Positions 42,578-50,680 of a stretch of 64,000 nt of DNA are shown piece by piece; the stretch's first letter is position 1; each line of letters starts with the position of its first letter. The position numbers and the translations under genes were made by a program. This DNA is from Chelatococcus sambhunathii (GTDB taxonomy: Bacteria; Pseudomonadota; Alphaproteobacteria; Rhizobiales; Beijerinckiaceae), in NCBI RefSeq assembly GCF_001418005.1, contig NZ_LIOL01000003.1, positions 124,001 to 188,000 on the forward strand, given 5' to 3'. The notes beneath the pieces are model-generated. The model did no database searches and was not told the origin of the DNA. It saw only the letters and a list, made by a program, of their open reading frames with translations.

Positions 42578-42578
42578 A
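42198..42578 (+). CDS. Hypothetical small membrane protein ahead of the export lipoprotein
   Basis: 126-residue open frame with an Arg-rich N-terminal half and one or two hydrophobic stretches (VLALLTGLCLLGLACNGAV, then RFLVPAVALGVDGLV). No family is recognised. Its TGA overlaps the ATG of the next gene by one base, which would allow translational coupling, and this is the main support. It may equally be a chance frame in GC-rich DNA. Confidence 0.3.
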   Translation: MNGERRHPSGSARPEAAGLYRGADRRAQPSRFFAARHRPCSAPKARRVLALLTGLCLLGLACNGAVRLGMAAAVRFLVPAVALGVDGLVDFSRQTPAVAMTYAVLPGAGCAPRIRCVPFLTPLRGR

Positions 42579-43243
42579 TGGTTTCGTTCCCGCGCTCCAC
42601 GCCGCCTGTCCGCAATCCCGCCGCTCGCCCTGCCTCAGCGCCTGCGCTTGCGCTGGCAGCCCTTCTGTCCGGCTGCTTCGCCCCCGCTGCGAACGACGGC
42701 GGGCCGTCGGCGGCACTTTCTCCGACGGCAGCCGGCGCGACAGACGCAACGATCTCCCGGCCCGACCAGCCGGCCCCGTCGAGCTATCGCTACCGCCTCG
42801 GTATCGGCGACCGCATCCGGGTGACGGTATTCGGCGAGGAGGCGCTCTCCGGACAGTTCGAGATCGACGGCGGCGGCGCGGTCACGCTGCCCCTCATCGG
42901 CGCAGTACCGGCCGAGAACCAGACCCTCGCCGACCTGCAGGACACGCTGACCAGGCGCTTCCGTGGCGGCCTCCTGCGCAATCCCCGCATCGTCGTCGAG
43001 ATCCTCGCCTACCGGCCCATCTTCGTGCTCGGCGAGGTGCGCAACAGCGGCGAGTACAAGTTCCGCCCCGGGCTGTCGGCCTTCGAGGCCGTGGCGCTTG
43101 CCGGCGGCTTCACCCCGCGGGCCGATCAGCGGCGCATCTACATCCGCCGGCGCGGCGAAAGCGAGGAGCGGGCCCATGACATGGCCCGCCCCGTGCCTGT
43201 CTTTCCGGGCGACAACCTGCGCGTCGACGAGCGCTACTTCTAG
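42578..43243 (+). CDS. Polysaccharide export outer-membrane lipoprotein (Wza/ExoF/GumB-like)
   Basis: 221-residue periplasmic/outer-membrane protein for polymer export. A signal peptide ends in the lipobox LLSGC (about residue 33). The poly-export domain begins YRYRLGIGDRIRVTVFGEEALSG and is followed by the SLBB domain (YRPIFVLGEVRNSGEYKFRPGLSAFEAVALAGGFTPRAD). AGAGG lies seven bases before the ATG. Divergent from the rest of the locus, it completes the export machinery with the Wzc-like kinase. It is shorter than full Wza and lacks the C-terminal outer-membrane helix region, like GumB-type proteins. Confidence 0.88.
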   Translation: MVSFPRSTPPVRNPAARPASAPALALAALLSGCFAPAANDGGPSAALSPTAAGATDATISRPDQPAPSSYRYRLGIGDRIRVTVFGEEALSGQFEIDGGGAVTLPLIGAVPAENQTLADLQDTLTRRFRGGLLRNPRIVVEILAYRPIFVLGEVRNSGEYKFRPGLSAFEAVALAGGFTPRADQRRIYIRRRGESEERAHDMARPVPVFPGDNLRVDERYF

Positions 43244-43535
43244 AGCTCCATTCGGATCAGATTGCATCGCAATTTGCCGGGCCGCGGCCGGCTCGCCGCC
43301 ATTGCCCACGATTTGCCACAAGGCAGGAGAAATGCTTGGGGCCCGTCTGCGGCGCGTCCGGGCCTCTTCGGCCGGTCGCGCCGGGAACGTTCGACTTCCG
43401 GCGCTGTTCGGGCCCCGGACCGTTGTCGAGGCCTTCAGCGTCCAGACTGCCGTGCCCGGAGGGACGGCCGCTGCGCAGGCGTCGAAGCTGCGCGGTTCAT
43501 TGTCGATGCTTCGCTCGCATGAGGAGGTTTTGCCG
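43244..43535. other. Gap between the export lipoprotein and the second GT4 gene
   Basis: Nearly 300 bases without a supported gene. Short open frames present show no family similarity. A GAGGAGG ribosome binding site for the next gene is at 43521-43527. No promoter or terminator was recognised with confidence. Confidence 0.4.
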
Positions 43536-44642
43536 ATGAAGGCCCTGCCGATGAAGATCGCCCAGATCGCCCCGCTCGCCGAGAGCTGCCCACCGCGCCT
43601 TTATGGCGGCACGGAGCGCATCGTTTCCCATCTGACGGAAGAACTTGTCCGCCAGGGGCACGAGGTGACGCTCTTTGCCAGCGGCGACACCCGCACGAGC
43701 GCCGAACTCGTCCGATGCTCGGACATCGCCTTGCGGCTCAACCCGGCCGTGCGCGATCACGTGCCCTACCACGTTGCGATGCTGGATCGCGTGCGCGCGC
43801 TCGCCGACAGGTTCGACGTGCTGCATTTCCACATCGACATCCTGCATTTTCCTCTGATCCGCGATTTCGCCGACCGCACCGTGACGACCCTGCACGGCCG
43901 GCTGGACCTGCCGGACCTGAAGCCCTTCTATGCCGCCTTTGCCGACATCCCGCTCGTCTCGATCTCGGATGATCAACGCCGGCCGATGCCACCGGTCAAC
44001 TGGGTCGGCACGGTCCATCATGGCCTGCCGCGGGACCTCCTGCCGTTCAACGACCGGCCGAAGGGCGGCTATCTGGCTTTCCTCGGGCGCATCTCGCCGG
44101 AGAAGCGGCCGGATCTTGCCATAGCGATTGCGGCGCGGACGGGTCTGCCGCTGAAGATCGCCGCGAAGATCGACAAGGTCGACGAGGCCTACTGGAGCGA
44201 GCAGATCGCCCCCATGGTCGCGGCGACGCCGAACGTCACCTACCTGGGCGAGATCGGCGACGCCGAGAAGGCTGAGTTCCTCGGCAATGCCGCCGCTCTC
44301 CTCTTCCCGATCGACTGGCCGGAGCCCTTCGGCCTCGTTATGATCGAGGCCATGGCGTGCGGCACCCCGGTCATCGCCATGCGCCGCGGCTCGGTGCCGG
44401 AGGTCATCGAGCACGGCGTGTCCGGCTTCATCGTCGATGACGTCGACCAAGCGGTCGCGGCCGTCGGCCGGCTCGGCCTCATCCACCGGTCGGCCGTGCG
44501 GGCAGCTTTCGAGCGGCGCTTCACGGTCGAGCGCATGGCCGAGGATTATGTCGAAATCTACCGCACGCTGCCGGGGGTCAAGGCGCGCTCGCCGCTCCTT
44601 TACGTGGCAGGTGGCGAGACCGGCCTGCAGGTCGTCGCCTGA
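43536..44642 (+). CDS. Glycosyltransferase family 4 protein
   Basis: 368-residue GT-B glycosyltransferase. The N-terminal acceptor domain starts MKIAQIAPLAESCPPRLYGGTERIV with the glycine-rich loop. The C-terminal donor domain has FLGRISPEKRPDLAI, and the conserved PEPFGLVMIEAMACGTPVIA supplies the E-x7-E. The ATG after GAGGAGG (eight bases) is chosen; a second in-frame ATG lies 15 bases later. An amylo-1,6-glucosidase-like gene follows after 48 bases, a pairing that suggests oligo- or polyglucan metabolism rather than the exopolysaccharide itself. Confidence 0.88.
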   Translation: MKALPMKIAQIAPLAESCPPRLYGGTERIVSHLTEELVRQGHEVTLFASGDTRTSAELVRCSDIALRLNPAVRDHVPYHVAMLDRVRALADRFDVLHFHIDILHFPLIRDFADRTVTTLHGRLDLPDLKPFYAAFADIPLVSISDDQRRPMPPVNWVGTVHHGLPRDLLPFNDRPKGGYLAFLGRISPEKRPDLAIAIAARTGLPLKIAAKIDKVDEAYWSEQIAPMVAATPNVTYLGEIGDAEKAEFLGNAAALLFPIDWPEPFGLVMIEAMACGTPVIAMRRGSVPEVIEHGVSGFIVDDVDQAVAAVGRLGLIHRSAVRAAFERRFTVERMAEDYVEIYRTLPGVKARSPLLYVAGGETGLQVVA

Positions 44643-44690
44643 CGGCCGCGCGGCCCCGGTCCATCGGCTGACGAGAACGGGATTTGCGAC

Positions 44691-46907
44691 ATGCAGACGA
44701 TCGGCGCAGAAGCTGTTCCGCATGCACCGGCTCCTGCAGGGCCCGGGGCAGCGCAGATCGCGCAGTTCTTCATTCCGGCCTCCGCCTCCTTGCAGGAGCG
44801 GCGGCCGCGCACCCTGAAGCACGGCGACACCTTCGCGGTCTTCGACCACAACGGCGATGCGCTCTCCGGGCCGGGCAGCCCGGAGGGCATCTTCCACCGC
44901 GACACCCGCCATCTCTCGCATCTCTACCTCACCATTGACGGCGCACGGCCGATGCTGCTCAGCTCGACCCTGCGCGACGACAATGCCACCCTGACCTGCG
45001 ACCTCACCAATCCGGACCTGTTCGACGAGAAGGGGCGGCTCGTCCTCGGCCACGACCTCATCCATCTGCGCCGGTCCCGCTTCCTGTGGAACGCCGGCTG
45101 CTTCGAGCGGCTCGTGTTGCGCAACTTCGATGCCGAGACGCGGCGCCTTTCGGTCGAAATCGCCTTCGCAGCCGATTTCGCCGACCTTTTCGAGGTGCGC
45201 GGTTCGCACCGCGAACGGCGCGGCACGCATCACCCGCCCGACATCGGCGACAACCGGGTGGTGCTGTCTTACACCGGGCTTGACGGGCACCGCCGTGCCA
45301 CGACGCTCGCCTTCGATCCCGCTCCGGCACGGCTATCCGGCAGCTCCGCGATTTTCATCCTCGACCTGCCACCGCGCGAGAGCATCTCTTTGTTCCTCGA
45401 AATCAACTGCGGCTTCGAGGGCGCCAACCAGCCGCCGCGGCGAGCCTTCTTCAGCGCGTTGCGCGACGCGCGGCGCGCGCTGCGCCAGTCCGCTACGCGC
45501 GCGGCCTCCATCGCGACGTCGAACGACATCTTCAACGAATCGGTACGTCGCAGCGTCTCCGATCTCTACATGCTGATCACCGACACCCCCGAAGGGCCAT
45601 ATCCCTACGCGGGCATTCCGTGGTTCAGCACGGTCTTCGGCCGGGATGCACTCATCACCGCGCTCTGCACGTTGTGGCTCGATCCGACCATTGCCAGGGG
45701 CGTGCTCGGCTATCTCGCCGCCAACCAGGCAACGACCTTCGATCCGCTTGCCGATGCCGAGCCGGGCAAGATCCTGCACGAAGTACGCCACGGCGAGATG
45801 GCCGAGCTCGGCGAGGTGCCGTTCCGCCGCTATTACGGCAGCATCGACTCGACGCCGCTGTTCGTCATGCTCGCTGGTGCCTATCTGAAGCGCACCGGCG
45901 ACCTCGCCACGGTCGAGCGCCTGTGGCCGCACATCGAGGCGGCCCTCGGCTGGATCGACAGCCATGGCGACAGGGACGGCGACGGCTTCGTCGAATACGG
46001 GCGGCGCACCGATGAGGGCCTCGTCAACCAGGGCTGGAAGGACAGCCACGACTCCGTCTTCCACGACGACGGAAGCATCGCGGAGGGTCCGATCGCCCTC
46101 GCGGAAGTGCAGGCCTATGTCTATGGTGCCTGGCGGGGGGTGGCGGCGATGCTGCGCCGCATGGGCCGCCCCAAGGAGGCCGAGGTTTACGGCGCCCGGG
46201 CCGATGCCCTGCGCCGCCGCTTCGACGAGGCCTTCTTCGATGCGGCGCTCGGCACCTACGTCATCGCTCTCGACGGCACCAAGCGCCCGTGCCGCGTCCG
46301 CTCCTCGAATGCCGGGCACGTGCTCTTCACCGGACTCGCCGAGCCGGAGCGAGCGGAAGCGGTGATGCACACGCTGATGGGGAGCTCCTCCTATTGCGGC
46401 TGGGGGGTGCGGACCATCGCGGATACGGAAGCGCGCTACAATCCGATGAGCTACCACAACGGCTCGGTCTGGCCGCACGATAACGCCCTGATCGCCGCCG
46501 GCTTCGCCCGCTATGGCCATCGCGGCGCGGCGGCCCGCCTTTTCCAGGGGCTGTTCGAGGCCTCCACCTACATCGACATGCGGCGCCTGCCCGAGCTGTT
46601 CTGCGGCTTCGCGCGCCAGCGCACGCAGGGACCGACCTTCTATCCCGTGGCTTGTGCGCCGCAGGCCTGGGCCGCGGCCGCGCCGCTGTCGCTGCTCCAG
46701 TCCTGTCTAGGCCTCGGTTTCGATCCGGACGGGATGAAGATCACCTTCGACCATCCGGTGCTGCCGGATTTCCTCGACCACGTCACCCTGCGGCGGCTGT
46801 CGCTCGCCGGCAGCGTCGTCGACATCGCCCTGCGACGGTCCCGCGCCCAGGTGGTCGTGGAGGTGCTCAACCGCTCGGGGCCGGTCCGCGTGCTGACGAC
46901 GAACTGA
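44691..46907 (+). CDS. Amylo-alpha-1,6-glucosidase / glycogen debranching family protein
   Basis: 738-residue protein. The N-terminal part (about 1-250) resembles the N-terminal beta domain of glycogen-debranching-type enzymes (GDTFAVFDHNGDAL...GIFHRDTRHLSHL), and the C-terminal (alpha/alpha)6 barrel (about 270-735) has GIPWFSTVFGRDALIT, NQGWKDSHDSVFHDDG and NPMSYHNGSVWPHDNALI, where catalytic acids are expected. Many rhizobial genomes carry this family without classical glycogen genes adjacent. It is probably co-transcribed with the preceding GT4. The substrate is unknown; trehalose/glucan turnover or osmoprotection is a guess. Confidence 0.85.
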   Translation: MQTIGAEAVPHAPAPAGPGAAQIAQFFIPASASLQERRPRTLKHGDTFAVFDHNGDALSGPGSPEGIFHRDTRHLSHLYLTIDGARPMLLSSTLRDDNATLTCDLTNPDLFDEKGRLVLGHDLIHLRRSRFLWNAGCFERLVLRNFDAETRRLSVEIAFAADFADLFEVRGSHRERRGTHHPPDIGDNRVVLSYTGLDGHRRATTLAFDPAPARLSGSSAIFILDLPPRESISLFLEINCGFEGANQPPRRAFFSALRDARRALRQSATRAASIATSNDIFNESVRRSVSDLYMLITDTPEGPYPYAGIPWFSTVFGRDALITALCTLWLDPTIARGVLGYLAANQATTFDPLADAEPGKILHEVRHGEMAELGEVPFRRYYGSIDSTPLFVMLAGAYLKRTGDLATVERLWPHIEAALGWIDSHGDRDGDGFVEYGRRTDEGLVNQGWKDSHDSVFHDDGSIAEGPIALAEVQAYVYGAWRGVAAMLRRMGRPKEAEVYGARADALRRRFDEAFFDAALGTYVIALDGTKRPCRVRSSNAGHVLFTGLAEPERAEAVMHTLMGSSSYCGWGVRTIADTEARYNPMSYHNGSVWPHDNALIAAGFARYGHRGAAARLFQGLFEASTYIDMRRLPELFCGFARQRTQGPTFYPVACAPQAWAAAAPLSLLQSCLGLGFDPDGMKITFDHPVLPDFLDHVTLRRLSLAGSVVDIALRRSRAQVVVEVLNRSGPVRVLTTN

Positions 46908-46995
46908 GCGGCAAGCTGGCGGGCGACGGGTGCCCGCAACGTCCCGCAGGGTGACGGGAGGGCAAGACGGCGTCTCCCCTCCCCAGCCGCCCCCG

Positions 46996-47766
46996 TCAGG
47001 TACGACTGATCGAAACCCCGCCGTCGACGAGCACCGCCGCGCCGGTCACGAAACTCGCCGCATCCGAAGCAAGATGCAGCACGCAGCGGGCGATCTCCTC
47101 CGGTTGCGCCATCCGCTTCAGGGCGTGGAGGCCCTCGACGAAGGCGAGCAGCTCGGGCTTCGCGTCAGGCGCATTGGTGATGGCAGCGGGCGTATCCGTG
47201 CCGCCCGGCAGGATGGCGTTGGCGCGCACGCCCTTGGGCCCGAATTCGGCCGCGATGACCTTCATGAGCCCGATCATGCCCGCCTTGCTGGCCGCATAGG
47301 CGGACATGCCCGGCATGCCGACCGTGTGGCCGACGAAGGTGGAGGTGAAGATGAGCGATCCCCCGCCCCGTGCCAGCATCGCGGGAACCTGCCGGCGCGC
47401 GCCGAGAAACGCCCCCGTCAGGTTGATGTCGAGGATCGTCCGCCACGCATCGGCCGAAAGCTGATCGAGCGGTGCCATGTCTCCGACGACGCCGGCGTTG
47501 TTGAAGGCGATGTCGAGGCCGCCGAAGCGCTCGACCGCCGCCGCGACGGCTGCCTCGTGCAATGCCTCCTGGCGCACATCGCCGTCGACGGCGCAAGCTT
47601 CGCCGCCGGCGGCAGCGATCTCCTCCACGAGGGCCTCGAGCATCTGCCTGCGGCGGGCCGTCACGACGACCTTCGCGCCCTCGCGCGCGAAGAGCAGGGC
47701 GGTGGCGCGCCCGATACCGGAGCTTGCACCCGTGACGATGGCAACCTTGTCCTTGAGCATGTTCAT
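46996..47766 (-). CDS. SDR-family oxidoreductase
   Basis: 256-residue short-chain dehydrogenase. Cofactor motif TGASSGIG at about 13-20, NNAG near 89-92, Ser at about 140, and the catalytic Tyr-x-x-x-Lys in SAYAASKAG (about 155-159) are present, with the usual C-terminal VDGGVSISR. GAAGGG lies nine bases before the ATG. It follows the YbhB-like gene by 112 bases on the same strand and may be a separate transcript. Substrate unknown. Confidence 0.88.
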   Translation of the reverse strand: MNMLKDKVAIVTGASSGIGRATALLFAREGAKVVVTARRRQMLEALVEEIAAAGGEACAVDGDVRQEALHEAAVAAAVERFGGLDIAFNNAGVVGDMAPLDQLSADAWRTILDINLTGAFLGARRQVPAMLARGGGSLIFTSTFVGHTVGMPGMSAYAASKAGMIGLMKVIAAEFGPKGVRANAILPGGTDTPAAITNAPDAKPELLAFVEGLHALKRMAQPEEIARCVLHLASDAASFVTGAAVLVDGGVSISRT

Positions 47767-47878
47767 CTGCAAACCCTTCGAAATGACCGCCGGGCGGCCG
47801 GAAGGGCTGCAACCTCGCAGGCGCCGGGCCGGCAGGCACTCCGCTTCTTGCGCCTGAAATGGAACGTGCCGACGTCGC

Positions 47879-48340
47879 TCAGCGCTCGTAGGTACCCACC
47901 AGGGTCGCTTCCTCGAGCAGGTGCTTTCTCGCCTTTTTCCATACGTCCGCCACGCCGACGTCGCCGAGGATGCCGAGGCGCGGCTCGGAGATCGCCGCAA
48001 GGCGGAAATAGTAGTGATGCACCCCGTGGCCGGGCGGCGGCTGCGGGCCGTCATAGGCCGTGTTGCCGAAGTCGTTGCGGGCAAAGCGAAAGCTCTCGCC
48101 CGCCCCCGGGTCTGCCCCCTGCGACAGGCCGCTCTGGTCCGAAGGGATGTCGTAGATGCCGAGGTGACGGAACGTGCCGCGCGGCGCGTCGGGATCCTCC
48201 ATCACCAGCACGAGGCTGCGCGTGCCTGCCGGTACGCCCGCCCAGCGCAAGGGCGGCAGCAGGTTCTCGCCGTCGCGGGCGAAAGTGCGGGGGATTTTCT
48301 CGCCGTCGGCGAAAGCAGGGCTCGTGAGCGTCAGGGCCAT
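47879..48340 (-). CDS. YbhB/YbcL family PEBP-like protein
   Basis: 153-residue phosphatidylethanolamine-binding-protein fold (Raf kinase inhibitor-like), without signal peptide. The fold signature DPDAPRGTFRHLGIYDIP (about 48-65) and the GHGVHHYYFRLAA segment (about 104-116), containing the anion-binding-site His residues, are present. GGGAGGAGG precedes the ATG. Cytoplasmic role unknown. It follows the YbhR-like permease by 83 bases in the same direction. Confidence 0.9.
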   Translation of the reverse strand: MALTLTSPAFADGEKIPRTFARDGENLLPPLRWAGVPAGTRSLVLVMEDPDAPRGTFRHLGIYDIPSDQSGLSQGADPGAGESFRFARNDFGNTAYDGPQPPPGHGVHHYYFRLAAISEPRLGILGDVGVADVWKKARKHLLEEATLVGTYER

Positions 48341-48423
48341 CGCCTCCTCCCGGGATTGTCGGCCATCCTGCGCTGGCGAACGGGAACCGCAGCGGATTGT
48401 TCCCGCGCTATTCTCATTGTCCC

Positions 48424-49533
48424 CTATTCGAGGCGACGGCGGAAGAGCCAGGCGGCAGACATCAGAGCCGCGGCGGCGATCAGCGCGAGCGGCAAGGTCT
48501 GGGCCACGACCTCCGCCACCGGCAGGTCCTTCAGAAACACGCCCCGGACGATGACGAGGAAGTAGCGCAGTGGATTGACGATCGTGACCGGCTGGAGCCA
48601 CGCGGGCATGTTCTCGATGGGTGTCGCAAAGCCGGAGAGAAGCGTGGCCGGCACGAGGAGCAGGAAGGCTCCGAGGATGGCCTGCTGCTGGGTGGCCGCC
48701 AGCGCCGAGATGAAGAGGCCGAGGCCGGCGACGGACAGGAGATAGAACAGGGCGCTGCCATAGAGCAGGCCGATCGAGCCGCGCAGCGGAACGCCGAAGA
48801 CGACAACGGCCGCCAGCACGTATAGCGTCAGGTGTACCGTGCCGACGAGCATCGGCGGGATGACCTTGCCGATGAGGATCTCGTGCGTGCGCAGCGGCGA
48901 GACCATCAGCTGGTCGAAAGTGCCGAGCTCGCGCTCGCGCGCGATCGACAGCGCGGTGACGATGAGGCCGATAAGCAACGCGATGCTGGCGACGAGGTTC
49001 GGCACCATGAACCACTGATAGATGAGATTGGGGTTGAACCAGTTGCGCGCCACCACATCGACCGGCGGCGGCGCCCGTCCGCTGACGGCGATCTCCGCGC
49101 CAAGACCCTGGATGATGCGGGAGATGTAGCCGGCCACGATCTGCGACGCGTTGGATCGGCGCCCGTCGAGGATGACCTGCACCTTGGCCGGCACGCCGGC
49201 CGCGATGTCGCGCGAGAAGGTCGGCCCGATGGAGATGGCGGCGATCGCCTCCTGCCGGTCGATGGCCGCAGCAAGCGCCGCCTCGCTCTCCACCGGCACG
49301 ACGCGGCGGAAGTCCGGCGCGCCTTCGAGCCGCTGCACCAGCTCCCGGCTCGCCGCGCCGGCATCCCTGTCGAGCACGACGAGGTCGATGTTGGTGACGT
49401 CGAGCGTCGCCGCATAGGAGAAGACGAGGAGCTGCACGAGCGGCGGGCCGACGAGGATGAGCCGCGCCTTCGGGTCGCGCAGCAGCGCAAGCAGTTCCTT
49501 GACGATAAGGGCCTTGAGGCGCGTCCACCACAT
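48424..49533 (-). CDS. ybhR: ABC-2 type transporter permease (YbhR-like)
   Basis: 369-residue inner-membrane permease. A single N-terminal helix (about 20-40) precedes a large periplasmic domain (about 45-175) and five further helices, the ABC2_membrane layout of drug and ion exporters. The ATG at 49533 follows the stop of its partner permease by one base; a TTG nine bases upstream is also possible. It is the last member of a cecR-ybhGFSR type operon, expected to form the export channel with the YbhS-like permease. Confidence 0.87.
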   Translation of the reverse strand: MWWTRLKALIVKELLALLRDPKARLILVGPPLVQLLVFSYAATLDVTNIDLVVLDRDAGAASRELVQRLEGAPDFRRVVPVESEAALAAAIDRQEAIAAISIGPTFSRDIAAGVPAKVQVILDGRRSNASQIVAGYISRIIQGLGAEIAVSGRAPPPVDVVARNWFNPNLIYQWFMVPNLVASIALLIGLIVTALSIARERELGTFDQLMVSPLRTHEILIGKVIPPMLVGTVHLTLYVLAAVVVFGVPLRGSIGLLYGSALFYLLSVAGLGLFISALAATQQQAILGAFLLLVPATLLSGFATPIENMPAWLQPVTIVNPLRYFLVIVRGVFLKDLPVAEVVAQTLPLALIAAAALMSAAWLFRRRLE

Positions 49534-49534
49534 G

Positions 49535-50680
49535 TCAGGCAATCCGCTTTGCGGTGTTGCGCGCGGCGAGCGCGAAGAGGACGAGGCCCATCCCCGCCAT
49601 GACGGCGATGGCGGGCAGGAACATCGACCAGATATCGCCGGCGAGGAACACGCTCTGCAGGCTCGGGATCAGGTAGCGCGCCGGCACGATCAAGGTCAGC
49701 CACCGGATCGGCCCCGGCATGGAATTGATCTCGAAGAGGAAGCCCGACAGGAGGAACGCCGGCAGAAAGCCGGACATGAGCGCCAGCTGCGAGGCGAGGA
49801 ACTGGTTCTTGGTCACCGCCGAGATGAGGAGCCCCTGCCCAAGCGCCGGCATGAGGAAGGCGGCCGAGAGCCCATAGAGAGCGACGAGCGAGCCGCGGAA
49901 GGGCACGCCGAAGAGGAAGACGGCGAGGCCGACACAGAGCGTCATCGCGGCAAGCGCCAGCACGAAATAGGGCAGGATCTTACCCATCAGCAGCTCCGCC
50001 GCGCTCACCGGCGTCGCCATCAGCGCCTCCATGGTACCGCGCTCCCATTCGCGCGCGATGACGAGCGATGTCAGCAGGGTCCCGACCAGCGTCATGACGA
50101 TGGCGATGGCACCCGGTACCAGGAAGTAGCGGCTGGCGAGCTCCGGGTTGAACCAGAAGCGCTGCTCGACAGCGATGCCGACCGGGGCCGATGCGGTCTC
50201 GCTCGCCCGCACGGCTGCCCAGGTGGCGACGACACCGCGCGCGTAGTTCTGCACGAAGCTTGCGGTATTGGGCTCGGCTCCGTCGACGAGCACCTGGATG
50301 GCGGCAGGGCGGCGGCCGGCGAGATCGGTGGCGAAGGTCGACGGGATGACGACGATACCACGCACGCGGCCGAGCACCAGCGCCTCCTCGAATTCACGTC
50401 GGTCATGCCCGTCGATGACATCGAAATAGCGCGAGGCGCGGAAACTCGCCGCCAGATCCTGCGCCGACGGCGTCGTCTCCTCGACGACGAGGCCGATGCG
50501 GGTGCGTGTCGTGTCGAGCGATACGCCGTAGCCGAAGAGGAAGATGAGGATGAACGGCAGCACGAAGGCGATGAGGATGCTGCTCGGATCGCGCACGATC
50601 TGCAGCGCCTCCTTGCGCACGAGCGCCCCGAGCCGCCTGAGACGGCCGGTGCGGTCCGTGCTGTTGCCTTTGCTCGTCAT
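49535..50680 (-). CDS. ybhS: ABC-2 type transporter permease (YbhS-like)
   Basis: 381-residue permease related to its neighbour: an N-terminal helix (FVLPFILIFLFGYGVSLD), a periplasmic domain (about 60-185), and five C-terminal helices including the coupling segment REWERGTMEALMATPVSAAELLMGK. The start (MTSKGNS) overlaps the stop of the ATPase gene by four bases. It pairs with the YbhR-like permease and the double ATPase in an export complex served by a HlyD-type adaptor. Confidence 0.88.
   Translation of the reverse strand: MTSKGNSTDRTGRLRRLGALVRKEALQIVRDPSSILIAFVLPFILIFLFGYGVSLDTTRTRIGLVVEETTPSAQDLAASFRASRYFDVIDGHDRREFEEALVLGRVRGIVVIPSTFATDLAGRRPAAIQVLVDGAEPNTASFVQNYARGVVATWAAVRASETASAPVGIAVEQRFWFNPELASRYFLVPGAIAIVMTLVGTLLTSLVIAREWERGTMEALMATPVSAAELLMGKILPYFVLALAAMTLCVGLAVFLFGVPFRGSLVALYGLSAAFLMPALGQGLLISAVTKNQFLASQLALMSGFLPAFLLSGFLFEINSMPGPIRWLTLIVPARYLIPSLQSVFLAGDIWSMFLPAIAVMAGMGLVLFALAARNTAKRIA

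Noticed and set aside
46919-46937. GCGGGC / GCCCGC inverted repeat after the debranching-family gene
   Set aside because: Six-base arms in GC-rich DNA with no T-tract are too weak to call a terminator.
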